Source: Platycnemis pennipes
Taxonomy: Eukaryota; Arthropoda; Insecta; Odonata; Platycnemididae
Length of the DNA: 64,000 nucleotides
Assembly: GCA_933228895.1 (NCBI GenBank)
Contig: OW121850.1
Coordinates: 35,287,773 to 35,351,772 of the forward strand
Reading direction: 5' to 3'
Positions 1 to 12,249 of this stretch are shown here, piece after piece; within the stretch, counting starts at the first letter, position 1; each line of letters opens with the position of its first letter. A program made the position numbers and the translations under genes. The notes beneath the pieces are model-generated. The model made no database searches. It was not told the DNA's origin and saw only the letters and a list, made by a program, of their open reading frames with translations.

Positions 1-1290
1 TCCATGACTCATGAAAACATAATACATTCAAATTCTTGGAATTAGTGGTTGTAGAATTAGATTTTTAGGTTCTCTATCGCATCGTGATGATAACATAAGA
101 TCTTAATTCGAAGATATACACAACATCTCTAGGTATATTTGAACCCGTGCCTTTGGGTTTCCTGCCAGGATTTTGATTTGTGCATTAGGATTCCTTGCAA
201 ATGCAATAGGGGATAGGTACTGCCATATAATGTTTTACTCGCACTAAATAATTCGAGTTTTAATATACCATCAATGTTGTGATTATTATGTAAATCCCTT
301 GAGGATATCTTCACAAAATTAGCTACTATTACGTTTTGATATCGAATAAAGGCATACAGACATAGGCAGATGTCTCTTAGGGGCAATTGCGACTCAGTCA
401 CTATGGGAGTATAAGACGAGCTGAGGAGAATTATTACACCGCGCTTAAGGGAAAACCACATAAAGCACATTTTAGCAGCGTTATTTTTTTCTCGATGCTA
501 TACAGTTTTAAAGCATTGTTTATATTTTATCTGAGACATAATTTGCGGTAGGTTTATGACAGAAAAATGTATTTTTGGCATATTTTTGATAACATATTCC
601 GGAAATCAGACTGCACCATTACATCAGAAAAAATGTGATAATTAAATTAATAAATAAACTTTTCACGCGGGAAACTATAAAAAGACTTTTAAAGTAAGTA
701 AACAATCGTAAAAGTTATTTATCATCTTAGGTAAAATTTATATACAGCAGTCTTTTATATTATAGCTGATAATCATTGAAAAAATGTTAAGCATTTGGTA
801 TAAACGTTTCTGTCAGGATCATTCCTACTCCTATCAACCGGGTTGGTATTATGTTTCACATATTTGTAAGTAACAAGAAGAAGAGATCATTGTAATTTCT
901 CCAAGTCGGCACTAAGATAAATCGTAAGTTTTATTATGCAAGATATCGTGCCGGTAAAGACATGAGTATCGGTTAATAATTTACAAAGAGCATCAACAAT
1001 TTCTTACAGCAAACATACAAGAATGGGCATCCAAACTTTCGTGAAACCCTGAGTGATCAAAAAGACTCAATGATGTGATCCTTCAAACGTGGTATGCGAT
1101 AAATATCTCCCTTGTTTACCCTCACAATTCAGACTAATCGTTTTCGCCATCATGAGATAGTTTTCTCAATATGTGATGCATTTGGACATTGTTTGGTTAT
1201 TGAAAATTTTTGTAATGATGAGAAAATCCTAAATCCATCACTCACCTCGTCGTCGAAGTTATCGTGCTCTGACATTTCTGCAGCAGTGCT
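1..1290. other. AT-rich stretch, no gene seen
   Basis: The sequence is AT-rich with frequent stops in all frames. The only ORF above 100 codons (129-470, minus) has no recognisable motif. I see no repeat or RNA gene here. The change to the GC-rich island that follows is abrupt, at about position 1290. Confidence 0.6.
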
Positions 1291-1447
1291 CTACGACTCC
1301 CCAGAAATAGCGGAATCGTCCGGTCGGGTCCCGGCCGGCCTGGGGCGGGTTGATCCTCTCACCGGAGGCGTGTCGACCCGTCGGCCCGTCCGCGGGGCAT
1401 GCAGCGTCTCCCCAACGGGGTCAAACGTGAAGGGACGGGTTGCGCGC

Positions 1448-1464
1448 GAGAGAGAGAGAGAGAG
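1448..1464. repeat. (GA)8 microsatellite
   Basis: Eight and a half GA units inside the CpG island. GA tracts of this kind bind GAGA-type factors in insects; whether this one does is unknown. Confidence 0.85.
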
Positions 1465-1795
1465 TGGATAGCGGCAACGGCGGAGATATTCCCTCTCGCG
1501 GGATGACAGGCGGTGGCAAAGTCCGTAGAGAGGGGAGCCTCCACCTCTCGCGAACGATATTCAGCCGTAGGACCTCGCCCTTCCGGTGGCAGTAGGATGG
1601 AGATGGGAAGGTCAACGCAACAATGCCACCTGGACCGCCATCGCACACAATCGCACTCGGGGAGGTCTTTCTCTCGTTGCTGTCGATCCTTGCCTAGCCG
1701 CCGCAGGTCTCTGTCCTCCCCGATTTGGAAAGCTCCTCTGCCCGCTTTGGCGCGAAAGGAATCGGGGGAAGGCGTCGTGGGGGGCGGTGGAGCGC

Positions 1796-1811
1796 GGGGG
1801 GGGGGGGGGGG
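1796..1811 (+). repeat. Run of 16 G
   Basis: An uninterrupted G16 homopolymer within a G-rich neighbourhood. It could form quadruplex structure, and its length is likely to be unreliable in assemblies. Confidence 0.85.
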
Positions 1812-2849
1812 CGAGGTGGAGAGGAATTGCCGGGAGACGCCGGTTGGCGATGGCGGGTCGGGGAAAGAAGGGGGAAGGGTAGACGACGATTGGGGAAGTG
1901 TTGGGTGGTGGGGAAGGGTTGGACCCCGTGTGTCTGTCTGCGCGAAAGTGTGGGAGACTGTGTGTGTGTATGCGCGCGCCTGTTCAAACGTGTGTGTGCG
2001 TGTGGCGGTTAAGAATTTAGGGAGTGGAGCAAGGGACAGAGGGAGAGGAGATGGTTGGGAGATTATCGCGACGGGTTCCTTTTGTCTCCGACTCGGGAGG
2101 GTTCGCGAAAAGAGAAGACCTTTTCGACCCCACCCCGTCACCAGACACGAAAACACCAGGTTCGCTGACGGGAGACGATGAGGAGACTGGGTGTGGATGA
2201 TACTGTTTGGGCGTAGGTGAGGTTTATGAAGTAATCAGGGCTGCTTAGGGTCCTGCTCCCCGAGTCAATGTCCCCCCACTTACCGGGGATGGCGTCCCTG
2301 GGTGCGCGCGTGACCGGGAGGGAATGAAAGATGCGGAGTGAGTGTCGATGTGGCCAGGACGTGGCGTGTGAAAGCGCTGCGCGTTTTAGCGGGGTCCTAA
2401 AGAGAGCGCCGGCAAAGCGAGCTGGGATGGACGGATGCCCCCTGCTGCAATCCCTCGCGCCGAAGCAGCGTAGGGAGCGACGGCAGGTAAATAAACTGGA
2501 CCCGCCGCTTATTGCAGTGCTCCCCTCCCGCGCGGGACTGGAGGGAGGCGGTGTGGTCGGGGCGGGAGCGCTGTGGGCGGGGCGGGGCGTAGATGCGCGT
2601 CCCAGACCGTGGACCTCAGGGAGCACACACGAATCGCTGCGTGTTGGCACTCGGAACCGAGCGCTCGCCCTGCTCAGCCTCGGGAGGCCCTCCTATCCGC
2701 ATCTCCCGGCGGCTCCACCCGCGCTTCCAATCTCACAGCACCCCCCTCACCCTCGCTAGTCTCACGGGGGGTCGGGACTGCTCCCGGGAGTGAGAGTCAC
2801 GCCTTGAATGCTACAGGAACGGCGGTAACGCGACCGCCCCGCGGAGGAC

Positions 2850-3490
2850 GAAGGCCTTAACTCTCCTCCTCGCCCTCTCACCCTCATTCGTCAGCCCTCT
2901 CGTCCTCCGTTTCCCTTCTCCTTTCCCCCGCCCTTCCATCCCTGGCCACCCCTCCTGCCCCCTATTCCCCTCGCGTGCGTTCCGGCGTGCGTAAGGGCCG
3001 TCGGACTCTCCGCCCTCCCTTTACCTCAACTCCTTCACCCCCAGCTCCTCCTTTCGACACCCCGTCTCTCGGGGATACGGAGAGGGGCGTGCTGGGCCGA
3101 GAGCAGGAGAAGAGGGGAGTAAGGGGTAGGAGAGAGACTTAAGAGAAAGAGATGTGATGAGGGTAGCGGAGGAGTAAGAGGAGGAAAGAAGTGGGGATGG
3201 AAGAAAAAAGGGAAAGGGAAACTAGGGAGAGGAAAATTGACGAACCGTTCGAAGGAAAAGATTTTATTTTGAAAGGAATGCAAAATTTCCGGGGAAGTGA
3301 GGGAAGGTGAGAGAAGCCCGAGTCGCAGGGAAAAAAAATCGGGGTTTATCGGAGGTGGGAGGCGGAGGAAGAGAGAGAGGGGAACAGAATTAAGACGGCT
3401 AGAAGTGGAGGGGTGGTTGCGCGGGAGAAAATCGGAGGGAAACAGAAGCTGGGTTTGTGGAAGATCGGGGAGTGAAAGATAAGGAGGAAG
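2850..3490. other. Pyrimidine tract switching to purine tract
   Basis: From about 2850 to 3058 the plus strand is almost all C and T, with short CCTC/CTCC words. From about 3070 to 3490 it is almost all A and G. The switch takes place within a few tens of bases near 3060. ORFs across it (3035-3499 minus) are Leu/Pro/Ser/Phe low-complexity readings and are not called as genes. Confidence 0.6.
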
Positions 3491-3499
3491 CAGCAACAA

Positions 3500-3960
3500 A
3501 ATTCGATAGAAATAGCTACTGTATGATTTTGAGGGAAAATATTAAAATAAAGCCCTTCTTTCGCCTAACACTCGTGTTTATCAGAGCTGTACCAAAATGA
3601 GAATCATCGCCACTTGACAGAATGTAAACACCTGGAGCAAGTAAATTTTAGTCTTCGAGATGTCTCTGAGTAAGTAGCAGATAAGTGTTTACAATGAATG
3701 GCATAAGGAAATGTATATGATATTATTCTCCGTATTCAGAAAAGGCTAAAGCGTGCCTTTAAACTCGATGAAGGAAAAAAGAGATTGAGATAGGTTGAGG
3801 AATGAAATAGGAAATGGAAGGAGGGATATGGATACCTATCAGATTTGGCTTTATGAAAGCTTGGAATGTGACAAATGCAGTTTCACTATACATGAAGGAA
3901 AGCAAATATCAGTATCCGATTTGTCTGCTGCTGAAAAAATGTGAGTGGAAGCGTATGGCG
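3500..3960. other. AT-rich stretch, nothing seen
   Basis: Ordinary AT-rich sequence between two islands. No repeat, gene or RNA is recognised. Confidence 0.55.
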
Positions 3961-3969
3961 GATTGGAAG

Positions 3970-4680
3970 ATGATTAAAGAGTGACTCCAACCGCAATGAA
4001 AGGGAAATTGGGAGAGGAAATGGGTGGAGAAAGAGGGAAGAGGATAGAGGGTGGAGGGATTGAAACTCCGAGAGAGGAATAAGGTGAGACGTAGGGAGAA
4101 CGGAAGGTAAGGCGAAAGCGGTGAGTGGGTGGGTTGGAAAGGAGCGGCGGGGTAGGCAGAGGGAGAAAGCGGGTAACTCGGATTTTCCCGGGGAGAGTAG
4201 TTTGAGGTGCCCAGAGCGAACGACTTCCACTCCCCTCCTCCCCCGCCCCTCCGCGACCTCCCCCGCAGGAATGGCTTGGAGTGGGAGGATGAGGAATCGA
4301 TATGGACTCCGGGAGGGGAGGCTGGCGCTTATGAGTAGGGGTGGAGGGGACCTGAGGGAGGAGCAAGTGGGGTGGTCCAACCCCTTGGCCTCCCTCCCTC
4401 TTCCTTCCTCTTTCTCCTTTCCCCAGAGCTCTCTCTCTCTCTATGCTCTGGCGCTGTCTTGTGCCACCCCTGAATCCTGTGCATATCTCTCCTCATCTTT
4501 CTCCGCCCCGCATTCCTTCCCCGTTTTGGCGGCCCTTACCTCTTTTGACTGCCGTCCCCTCTCTCATTTATCTTCCTTTGTTCGTGCTTTATTGCTGTCG
4601 TAAATTGTAAAACTCCCCGAGCGTCTCTCTTGCGCGACTGTCTTTGGCGAGGCGGTGATATTCTTTCCTCTCCGCCTCCC
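3970..4680. other. GA-rich then CT-rich compositional island
   Basis: About 3990-4200 is purine-rich on the plus strand, and about 4210-4600 is pyrimidine-rich, including a CT microsatellite near 4430. This is the opposite order to the 2850-3490 tract. The 160- and 164-codon ORFs on the two strands overlap and have biased composition, so neither is accepted as a gene. Confidence 0.5.
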
Positions 4681-6117
4681 ATCCGGTATCCTCAGCCAGA
4701 TTGTTCCCTTGGATCCGCGGGTTTGATCCCGTTCGATAGCGAAAGTCTACGCCATGCCGTCGTTTTGTGATCTTCTAGGTGTCCTTGGAGTGGAAGCTCA
4801 TGGATATGTGTCATCGTCGATGACTTTGTGAGGTTGAGATAGGCGCCTATGTTTGTTTTCAGAGAGTGCTTTCCTTTTATTTCCATCACCCATTACCTAT
4901 CTAGTTTGTCTTTTCACCTTTTTAGCTTCATTTTAAATTTATTGTGCCAGTAAAAACGATCCCAATTTGTTTCTGGAGCTTGCTGAGCAAAATGGTCGTT
5001 TAAAATAATTGTAAACGGTTATAGAATGAGTGCACTTTTAGCTGACTCATAACGGGTGAAATAGTTTCCAATATTTGTGAAATGATCATTGGGAATGTGT
5101 CCCACGGATCCAGCTTTTATGTGGAAGAGATTAAAAAATGTGTCTAGTAATTCCAGTAAAACAATGAATGCAATGGTGCGGTTGCAGTAGTATTTGTATT
5201 TTAAATCATTTGAATGTGAAACCTCGAAAGTGTGGAAAAAAAGTACAGGTTTTTTTTTCATCTGGGATAGCATGCAAGCCATCTCTTGCCCTATATTGGT
5301 CGAGGCGCGATTTTTAAGCTTTATGTGACCCACTATTATTTTTACTAATGATTGCACTGCCTTGTCAGCGATATAGAGGGCCGTGCTTCTGTTTAGAAGT
5401 CATAAAAATTCGCATGAATTATCAAAGTGAAATCTTTGTATTGAAAAATACGTATTGCGTAGGAAACATACTGTGGCCGAATTTTAAAAATGTACAATAT
5501 AGATTTTTGGAACTGCGCCAACATGAGATGCTAAATCTATTTCCGAAGGCTAATAGTATGGAGATAAGAAAAAAAATTGTTTACGCCCTATTTGGTTCTT
5601 AATTACAGCTTATGATTCTCGTTTATGCGTCGGTTTTGAGAGTAAAGAACAAACTTGGAAGTTTGGAAAACTTGGGCTGGCTGCAACAAAAGAGACTTGG
5701 TTTATGTAGGTGTTATATTCCTGAATAAATGAAAACGGGGCTCATTCATGCATACCAACATTGTATGCGGCCTACGTTGGCCCATGACCACATCGCATTT
5801 GTGCTTAGGATGGAAACGTGCTTATGCATGGGATACAGGAAGTATTAATATGTAGTTGACCAGAGTTCTCAGCCGTCTCACTTATTAAGATCAGCTGCAG
5901 CAATCGTATCTATCGTTATAGTATAACTTAACTTTGAAACAAGAGTACTTGATAAAGTTAGTATTTGTTATCCATAACCATGGGTTACTCATCAGTTTCA
6001 ATTTACTATCTTTTAGCAGTAGTTATATTGGAATCAGGAGCTTAGGTCTTCGACTTCCATAGTAACACTGCGTAGCATAACCTAACTTCAACATAATGTT
6101 AAGATTATGATGACACT
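4681..6117. other. AT-rich stretch, nothing firm
   Basis: No gene is recognised. A short B-box-like string lies near 4718-4732 without a convincing A box, so it is not called. ORFs of 60-112 codons on both strands lack motifs. Confidence 0.5.
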
Positions 6118-6195
6118 CAGACCCGAATTAGGATTTGAACCTGCGATCGCCGGCTTGCTAGGCTGGCTTGTTATCAACCTGAATACTATGGTCTG
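6118..6195 (-). mobile_element. tRNA-like SINE head (remnant)
   Basis: Read on the minus strand, the segment has an A-box-like stretch (complement of about 6168-6186) and a B box, GGTTCAAATCC (complement of 6131-6141), at tRNA-like spacing. The acceptor and T-stem pairing needed for a working tRNA is not present. It is best read as the pol III promoter part of an old SINE. Its sequence differs from the main SINE family of this window, so it probably belongs to a second family. Confidence 0.5.
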
Positions 6196-6199
6196 CAAA

Positions 6200-9100
6200 G
6201 ATCATTGATGGAAAATATTTATGCTGATTTCAGTTTCCCCATTTCATAGTTACGAGATTTTATATGTCTATGGTTAATGAATTTTCCGGTTGCTATCTCC
6301 TGAAATAACCAAATATCATCCATTATTTTTCTTTTATACATGCGTTTTGCATTTCATTGTGATTACCACCATCTTTAATCTCACTTGGATTCTTCTTTCT
6401 TCGTTTCTTTTAGTAGAAATTAAGATATTTTCCTTTAAGCGTAAGCTGAAATAATGATGCGACTTCATTGAAGTTAGGAGTGAGCTTGATGCGAAAGATT
6501 AAGGACCATTATTATATTACACATTGGTTGTACAAATTTGACCGTGTAGGTGAAAGGAAGTCAGAATGCCAAATCAATGGTAGATATAGAAAAAGAAAAT
6601 CCTTTCGGAAAGAATGAAACAGGCTGTCATACAGCTTGCGCTTGCTTGCTACGCCAAACTGGCAATAAATTAACACCCGAAAAATATATTCTTATTTGAT
6701 TTTTTTCTATCGGTCGAAGTTCCTGTGGCCTTCGATGTTCACAAAGGGGAAAATAATGATTTGTGAGCAATATTTCCATGAAACAAAATCGATTATTCAC
6801 GTATTGCCTAAAAGCGAGGACATTTTAAAATCTCATCCATAACTAAAGAAATTAAAGGAGCATGTGTCAAATATGGCAAGGCTATATTACGCTTGGAGTG
6901 TTTGCGATTACCACTGTATTTTATTTTAGTAACTTTAGTTTATCCTTTGTCATTGCCATTGAGTGCAATTATTAATCGGTTGAAACGGCATCTTGTTTTA
7001 TTGGCCTTACCCTATATTACATTTGATATCCGTAATTTTTGTTCCACATATCTCACGATAGTTATTCCGCTTCCCTCCCCGGTCATTCACTGCGCTTAAT
7101 TTGGTTTATTGTAAATGAGTATGGGACGCACCTCGGTTGATAATAGATGTAATGTTATTGAGGTTTTAATAAGGCCTCAAACAAGTATGTTTCCTAGTCT
7201 TTATCATTAATTATTCATTGAATAATATTGCTTAATAACCCTTAGTATTTTTAACTTAGCATTAAAATGCTCTCTTGATTGATATTTGATGATTCTCTGA
7301 TGAATGTTTTGGTATCAGAGCGGGTCTAAATTACGGTCAGATATTTGCAATGAGGCAAATTCATGGTGGTCCATGAACATAGTGAATAAACCATCTGTAT
7401 TAAATGCATACATGGATACTTTAGTTTTTGAAATTTTTTCGGATAGCCATTGCCTGAAACGTCTGCAAAATCTTTTACAAGGAAAATTTGTCACTATTTG
7501 TTTAAAAGTTTTGAAATTGAACAAAATGATTCATGTAATAGCCGCGAACTAGCCACAAATACCATAGCGGAGAACCCGGTGAAATGCACAATTTCTTCCC
7601 TCAGTGTAAATTCTGTTATTGAGCTAAATGATGTTGAGTTTTGTTGATCAGTTTGGTAAAATTGGCGTGGATATGGAAAACAAGGCAAAAATACGATGCA
7701 TGGGAAAGACTACGATATGGTAAGGGAAGAAATACAATTGGTTGAGTAAATTACAAGGCAGGGTCATTAGATTTAATGGATATTTAAGGGCGTGAGATTC
7801 CAAATGTGACTATAGAAGGATGCTAGGAACGTAACAAAAGTGGAGAAGAGGTTGAGTATATTATGTATGAAGCATAGAGAGGCTGAGATTTGCATAGATA
7901 AATACCGTTGGAAGGTAGACTTAAGGAAAAGGAAAGTTCTACTGAAATATTTCCGAAGCGTTTAATTATAAACTTTTACTGATCTTATCGGAGCAATTCC
8001 TGGGTTGAAAATTATTTTTTTAAATTTACAATATTTGAATGCTAGTGACAAAGGGAAAATTTTTGCTATGATTTTGTATTTTTGCTGGTAATGACTAGGG
8101 GGGTACTGTGAGCCTTGAGAAATATTTAAGAATATATGGTTATAACTTTCCATATGTACCTGCGCAATGAATGAACACCTAGCTAATTTTATGCTATTAT
8201 TTTTTTCATTTATATAACTTTGGGATTTAGTTAGCTGTCAATATTTATTATTTTATATTGGTGGCAATAATAGCAATCATATGTCATTCACTATCGCTTA
8301 GAAAGATATCAGAAAGTAAAATCAGTTTGATTAATATTTTACGATGTGTTGGAATTATTTATTATTTCGCGTTAGAACCGATACTGGTAGATTTTGCAAG
8401 TTTTAGGGGATGCCTGCAGATACCCAATTGAATTTTTTCCCGAGATGAAATCCAATCGGTACAAATTTTCGGGTTCCAGGTTTCTACGGAACCTGCCGGC
8501 TGTTCTGGGAATAGTTTTTGACCCCCTATCTATAAATATGAAATTTCATACGTTTTGAGGGTCGAGGCTGGGCGAAGGGTACCCTGAAGTATCGAGAGCT
8601 TCCTTATTTTTTACGGTGTGAAAAAATGGCCGATGTGCTCGTTCAGTGAGTCGCACAAAATTTTCAAATGTTACTGACTCAAATGTGAGGAATATTCTAC
8701 GATGGAAAGTGGCCAGCAATGTAATACGAAGGAACGAGTCATTCAGTGAAATGCTTATTTTGAAATTTTCCTATGCACAATGCGTAATTGATTTCCTTGT
8801 TATTGTTTAGCAATAAACCTAAAAAAATCTTATAAATTAATTCTTCTCACTTGACTACAAAAGTAATTGCATCGTAATAATGGGTGTAAGGTCTCGACTC
8901 TCGTCCAAATATCTGCTTACCTCTCTCAGATCCTTACGAAACTCTGAATTCTTCTTCACTCAATAAAACATATAGGAATCCTGTTCTCCACCTCATAGTA
9001 GATACATCAATTGTCATGAAAGGAGCGCGCCGTTGAAAGTAATTTTACTTTCTTGAGGTTTAACCTTTACTACTACCGCCTTCTTTCCTAAGAAGCACGT
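6200..9100. other. AT-rich stretch, nothing seen
   Basis: About 2.9 kb of AT-rich DNA with short motif-free ORFs (82 codons at most, 7304-7552). A moderately GC-richer patch at about 8390-8600 holds no feature I can name. Confidence 0.55.
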
Positions 9101-9109
9101 GTTTTCTCT

Positions 9110-9720
9110 TCCCTTCTAACTTGCTTCCCTTCATGACGCATATGGTTCTTTTCGAGCGCTCATCTTCCCGCACCCTCGCCGCATTACGTCGACCTTTCCC
9201 GACTTATCCTTCCCCCACCATCCTCATCTCTAGGGTTCCCATCCTGCCTGCTCTGCATTCGCTTTTTGCTCCATTTACCACTTTGTCTCATATTTCTGTA
9301 CCACCTGCTGCCGCCACCATCTTGGATGCATCCTCCCTTCCCCTTCTCATCTTGGCCGCCACTCTCTATCCCTCTATCTCACTCACACATACCTGCTCGC
9401 TCCTTATCGCCTATATTTCACCGTGACCTCGCCTCAAGACTCTTCCCTCCACTTTTCCCGTTATACTCGCCATCTCGGAGTGCCACTCCCCTCCGGTTCC
9501 CCCCGGCCTTTACCACCTGCTCGGCTGTAGCCCTCGATGGAGGAGCGGGAATCCCCTTGCGACACGCGAAAAACGGCGCGGAGTGAAAAAAGGGAAGAGA
9601 GCAAGGGAGGAAGACTTAGTGGGGTCGGAAGCGGAAGGAGAGAGGAAGGGCGGGTGGGCCTCGGAGTTTTATAAAGGAGCACAGCGTTTAGCGTGACCAT
9701 CGCCAGGTCGTTTGTCATCG
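9110..9720. other. Compositional island, CT-rich then GA-rich
   Basis: About 9120-9500 is pyrimidine-rich with several CpGs; about 9570-9665 is purine-rich. The switch is near 9550. The overlapping ORFs of 85-106 codons are Pro/Ser/Leu-rich in CT-rich frames and are taken as compositional artefacts. Confidence 0.5.
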
Positions 9721-9799
9721 ATTCTAATCGTGAGCCATTCTCAAAAACCTTTTCCGTCCCACTCGGAGGGAAAACTTACATCTATTCCCCTGCTGGCCA

Positions 9800-9807
9800 T
9801 ATAAAAG
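9800..9807 (+). promoter_or_regulatory. TATA-box-like element
   Basis: A TATAAAAG string preceded by GGCCA sits about 80 bp beyond the end of the 9.1-9.7 kb island. A second weaker TATAAA lies at 9670-9675. No good initiator motif lies 30 bp downstream and the first ATG opens only a very short reading frame. A real promoter is possible but unproven. Confidence 0.2.
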
Positions 9808-9829
9808 GCTCAAGTGTTTTCATTCCGCA

Positions 9830-10885
9830 CCATGTAGAATGAAATGTTTCAGATAACCAGTTTGTAAGGAGCATATATGAATTTGCGCATCGCGCAACTT
9901 ATAAACGTTAATTGGTAGTGCGTGTCAATATTTTATCTCGATTTTACTTTACATGGATTTGAATGTACTGCTGTCCCTGGTATATAGCTCAGATATCCAT
10001 AAACAATGTGGACCGAGAAAGTAAACACTCTCTATAGTTTTCATTAAAAGAAAATGCTATATTTACACATTTTTTTGATCCCCTTTATAAAATATTGTTA
10101 TCCTAATTTGGGCGGTAAGTCTTCGATGGACAACGTTAACTCGTGACGCTAGTTAGCTACATGTATCTATCCTGTGCTAATTTATTTATCTTTTTTTACA
10201 AAAGATTCTTAGTGGTCACTTTCATCGTTTATTTACAATTTAGTTTATCGATATTTCGCATAATATTGAGAGGAGGTCCATGGTTGGGAAAGTAGTGAAA
10301 GTAAAGTAATAAAATTACCGTGTCCATGTACTAAGTGGGTATCTTGGTGGTGATGGAGATTTTTCTGCTTCCAATGCGCCTTATATGTGTGGTAGTAGGA
10401 GCTTCTGTATCCCAGTTTTCTCTCGGATGGTGCATGACTCATTCCACGATATTTTCTTTTTCAGTGAGACGCGGGTAATGCCGATGGTAGATTCCCATTA
10501 ACCGTCAACTATCCTTCCTCGATAGTCCACGTCTAATTTGGATAAAAAATCAAATTCGTTAAAAATTGAGAAAATATCCATCATTTTATCTCTTACTCCC
10601 TGAGATAATTGTGTAACTCATCTTCGTACACTTTCGACATAAATTAATGACGCAGAATAAGCTCTGCATTCAGGTTTCCTGACTTTTGGCTTGGCCGGAT
10701 GAGAGATCGCTCAGAGCCATAGCCTAAGGTCTTGGTGTGTGCTGGTACACTCAAGGGTGAGACATTTTCTCTCCTTTTGGGGCGTTAAATTGTCGCGTTC
10801 ATCACAATTTACTGGAATAGAAAGGAATTAGGCTGATGTTCAACAAAAAGCATACCCCCATAATCTTATTAAAGTCTGCGTTGGG
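9830..10885. other. AT-rich stretch, nothing seen
   Basis: No gene, repeat or RNA is recognised in this kilobase. Confidence 0.5.
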
Positions 10886-10889
10886 CCCG

Positions 10890-11480
10890 GAAAGTTGAGC
10901 CGTGCTTTTGATCACCATCTGGTCCACCCCGCGTCCCTCTCTTGCACGATTGACCTCCTGACAGACGTGAAATATGAGAGAGGCTTTGCTCTCGGTCCTT
11001 CCCTCCCCTTTGCCCCTAGCCTCGAACCTCTAGCCTTCCCCTCCCTCCATTCCTTCCCTCTTTCATCCCATTTTCACCAATTCCCGCCTCCAACTCGGGG
11101 TTCCTCTCTTGTCCCCCCCCCCCCCCGTCTCCCCCCCCCCACCATCCAATCCACGCTCAGAGCCTCACGCCTGTGGCGTGGCCTCTAGAAATCCTGCCCG
11201 CGTCTTTGGACACGCTGCACGGTGCAGTGCGCTCTTTTCCCAGGCATTCGTGTCCATCGGCGTGGAATGGGGATTCGAGGTGGAGACGCGGGAGGGGGAA
11301 CGCCGGTCCACGGGAGAGAGGGAGGCGGAAAGCGGAGATGGGTGGATTGTGGTGGGTTGGACGGGAGCAAACGACAAGGCTCCGGTGTGTGCGGGGGAGT
11401 GGGAGAACGAGTGTTGCGGGGAATTCTGAGTGGAGGATACCTGGTGAATGATGCAAAAACGTCGTAGCACGCCGTGTTCG
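10890..11480. other. CpG-rich island, CT-rich then GA-rich
   Basis: About 10920-11150 is strongly pyrimidine-rich and includes C runs of 14 (11113-11126) and 10 (11131-11140). About 11275-11420 is purine-rich. CpGs are frequent. Five or more ORFs of 80-117 codons overlap in different frames and strands here, so none has better support than the others. Confidence 0.5.
11113..11140. repeat. Paired poly-C runs (C14 and C10)
   Basis: Two C homopolymers separated by GTCT, at the pyrimidine-rich side of the island. They have i-motif or G-quadruplex potential and a risk of assembly length error. Confidence 0.8.
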
Positions 11481-11884
11481 CGGCAGGTGTGGAAAGTGAA
11501 ATAGATACATTGGACACGTTTTCTGCTAAAATGATATTCTACTACGCAATACCTGGGACTGCAATCCCTTATAATAGGCGCACGGTGGATTGAGGTGAAC
11601 GGATTGACCCAAGCGGCTAAGAAAATTCCAATGTAGTTTTAGTTGGAGATGGCAGACTCGTTTGAGCCATATGGAATAGGAGGGCTATTAGTTAGAGGTA
11701 GGATTTCCTAGGGAACGATGGAATGGATGAGAGATGAAACCTGGTGTCGGTATTAGCCTAATCTTAACCAAAGGCTACAAGGGTTCCACGGTTATATATC
11801 TGTTTAACAAATTTTTACGCCTAATCCGATTATCCGATACTTGGGGTACTGAATTTGAAGTGACCACCCAACAGTACTCTAGGT
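11480..11884. other. Mixed-composition stretch, nothing seen
   Basis: No gene or repeat is recognised before the SINE/LINE-like remnant that begins near 11885. Confidence 0.45.
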
Positions 11885-11974
11885 GCTCTAGGTCAATACT
11901 CTACTTCCCCCTGCCACAAACCCTCGTGGTGGCTCGTAGGGTATTACGTAGATGTAGATGTAGTAGGAATGAAT
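11885..11974 (-). mobile_element. Possible LINE-derived 3' segment
   Basis: Read on the minus strand this contains a CTACATCTACG motif (complement of about 11948-11963) followed by GAGCCACCACGAGGG-like sequence and a GTGTGGCAGGGG-like string. From memory this resembles a short segment repeated in non-LTR elements of several arthropods. I could not check this, so the family assignment is tentative. It directly follows a SINE head in the same orientation. Confidence 0.3.
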
Positions 11975-12060
11975 AATCTTTGCCACTGCCAATATTCTAA
12001 CCTGGACTCTTGAGGTAGAATATGAGAGTACTCTAGCCACCGAAGCAGCTCAAACCCTGA
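11975..12060 (-). mobile_element. SINE head of the main family (minus)
   Basis: The minus strand reads GGTGGCTAGAGTACT (A-box region, complement of about 12026-12040) and later a degenerate B box ending in GGCAGTGGC. Both match the head of the full SINE at 38125-38461. After GGCAGTGGC the sequence leaves the family and runs into the CTACATCTACG segment instead of the usual body. This copy is therefore a head fragment or a differently tailed SINE. Confidence 0.65.
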
Positions 12061-12249
12061 AACATTCCATTGTTGCACGATGCAAAACATATAGTAATAG
12101 AAACGATGAGCCAACCAGGTTTTAGAATTGGCGGGCTAACGTAAGTGATTTTTCCCTTATATTGAGGAAAGTCATCTGATATGATAAAGACCTGTTAACC
12201 AATATCTATTTTTTGTGTATTCTACTTAATTTCTGCACCTTGCACGAAA

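Larger units (their letters stand above)
1291..3060. promoter_or_regulatory. Large CpG island (about 1.8 kb)
   Basis: CpG dinucleotides are abundant here and rare in the flanks. The island holds a GA microsatellite (1448-1464), a run of 16 G (1796-1811) and a TG-rich tract (about 1929-2004). Long overlapping ORFs exist on both strands, the longest 265 codons on the minus strand at 1359-2156. Their products are Pro/Ser/Arg-rich with no domain, as expected from stop-poor GC-rich DNA. The island could be a promoter or untranslated first exon. No TATA box or coding start can be assigned, so the promoter role is inference from composition only. Confidence 0.45.

Noticed and set aside
1359..2156. 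265-codon minus-strand ORF (longest in the window)
   Set aside because: Pro/Ser/Arg-rich low-complexity reading of a CpG island. A 222-codon ORF overlaps it on the plus strand, and no domain is seen.
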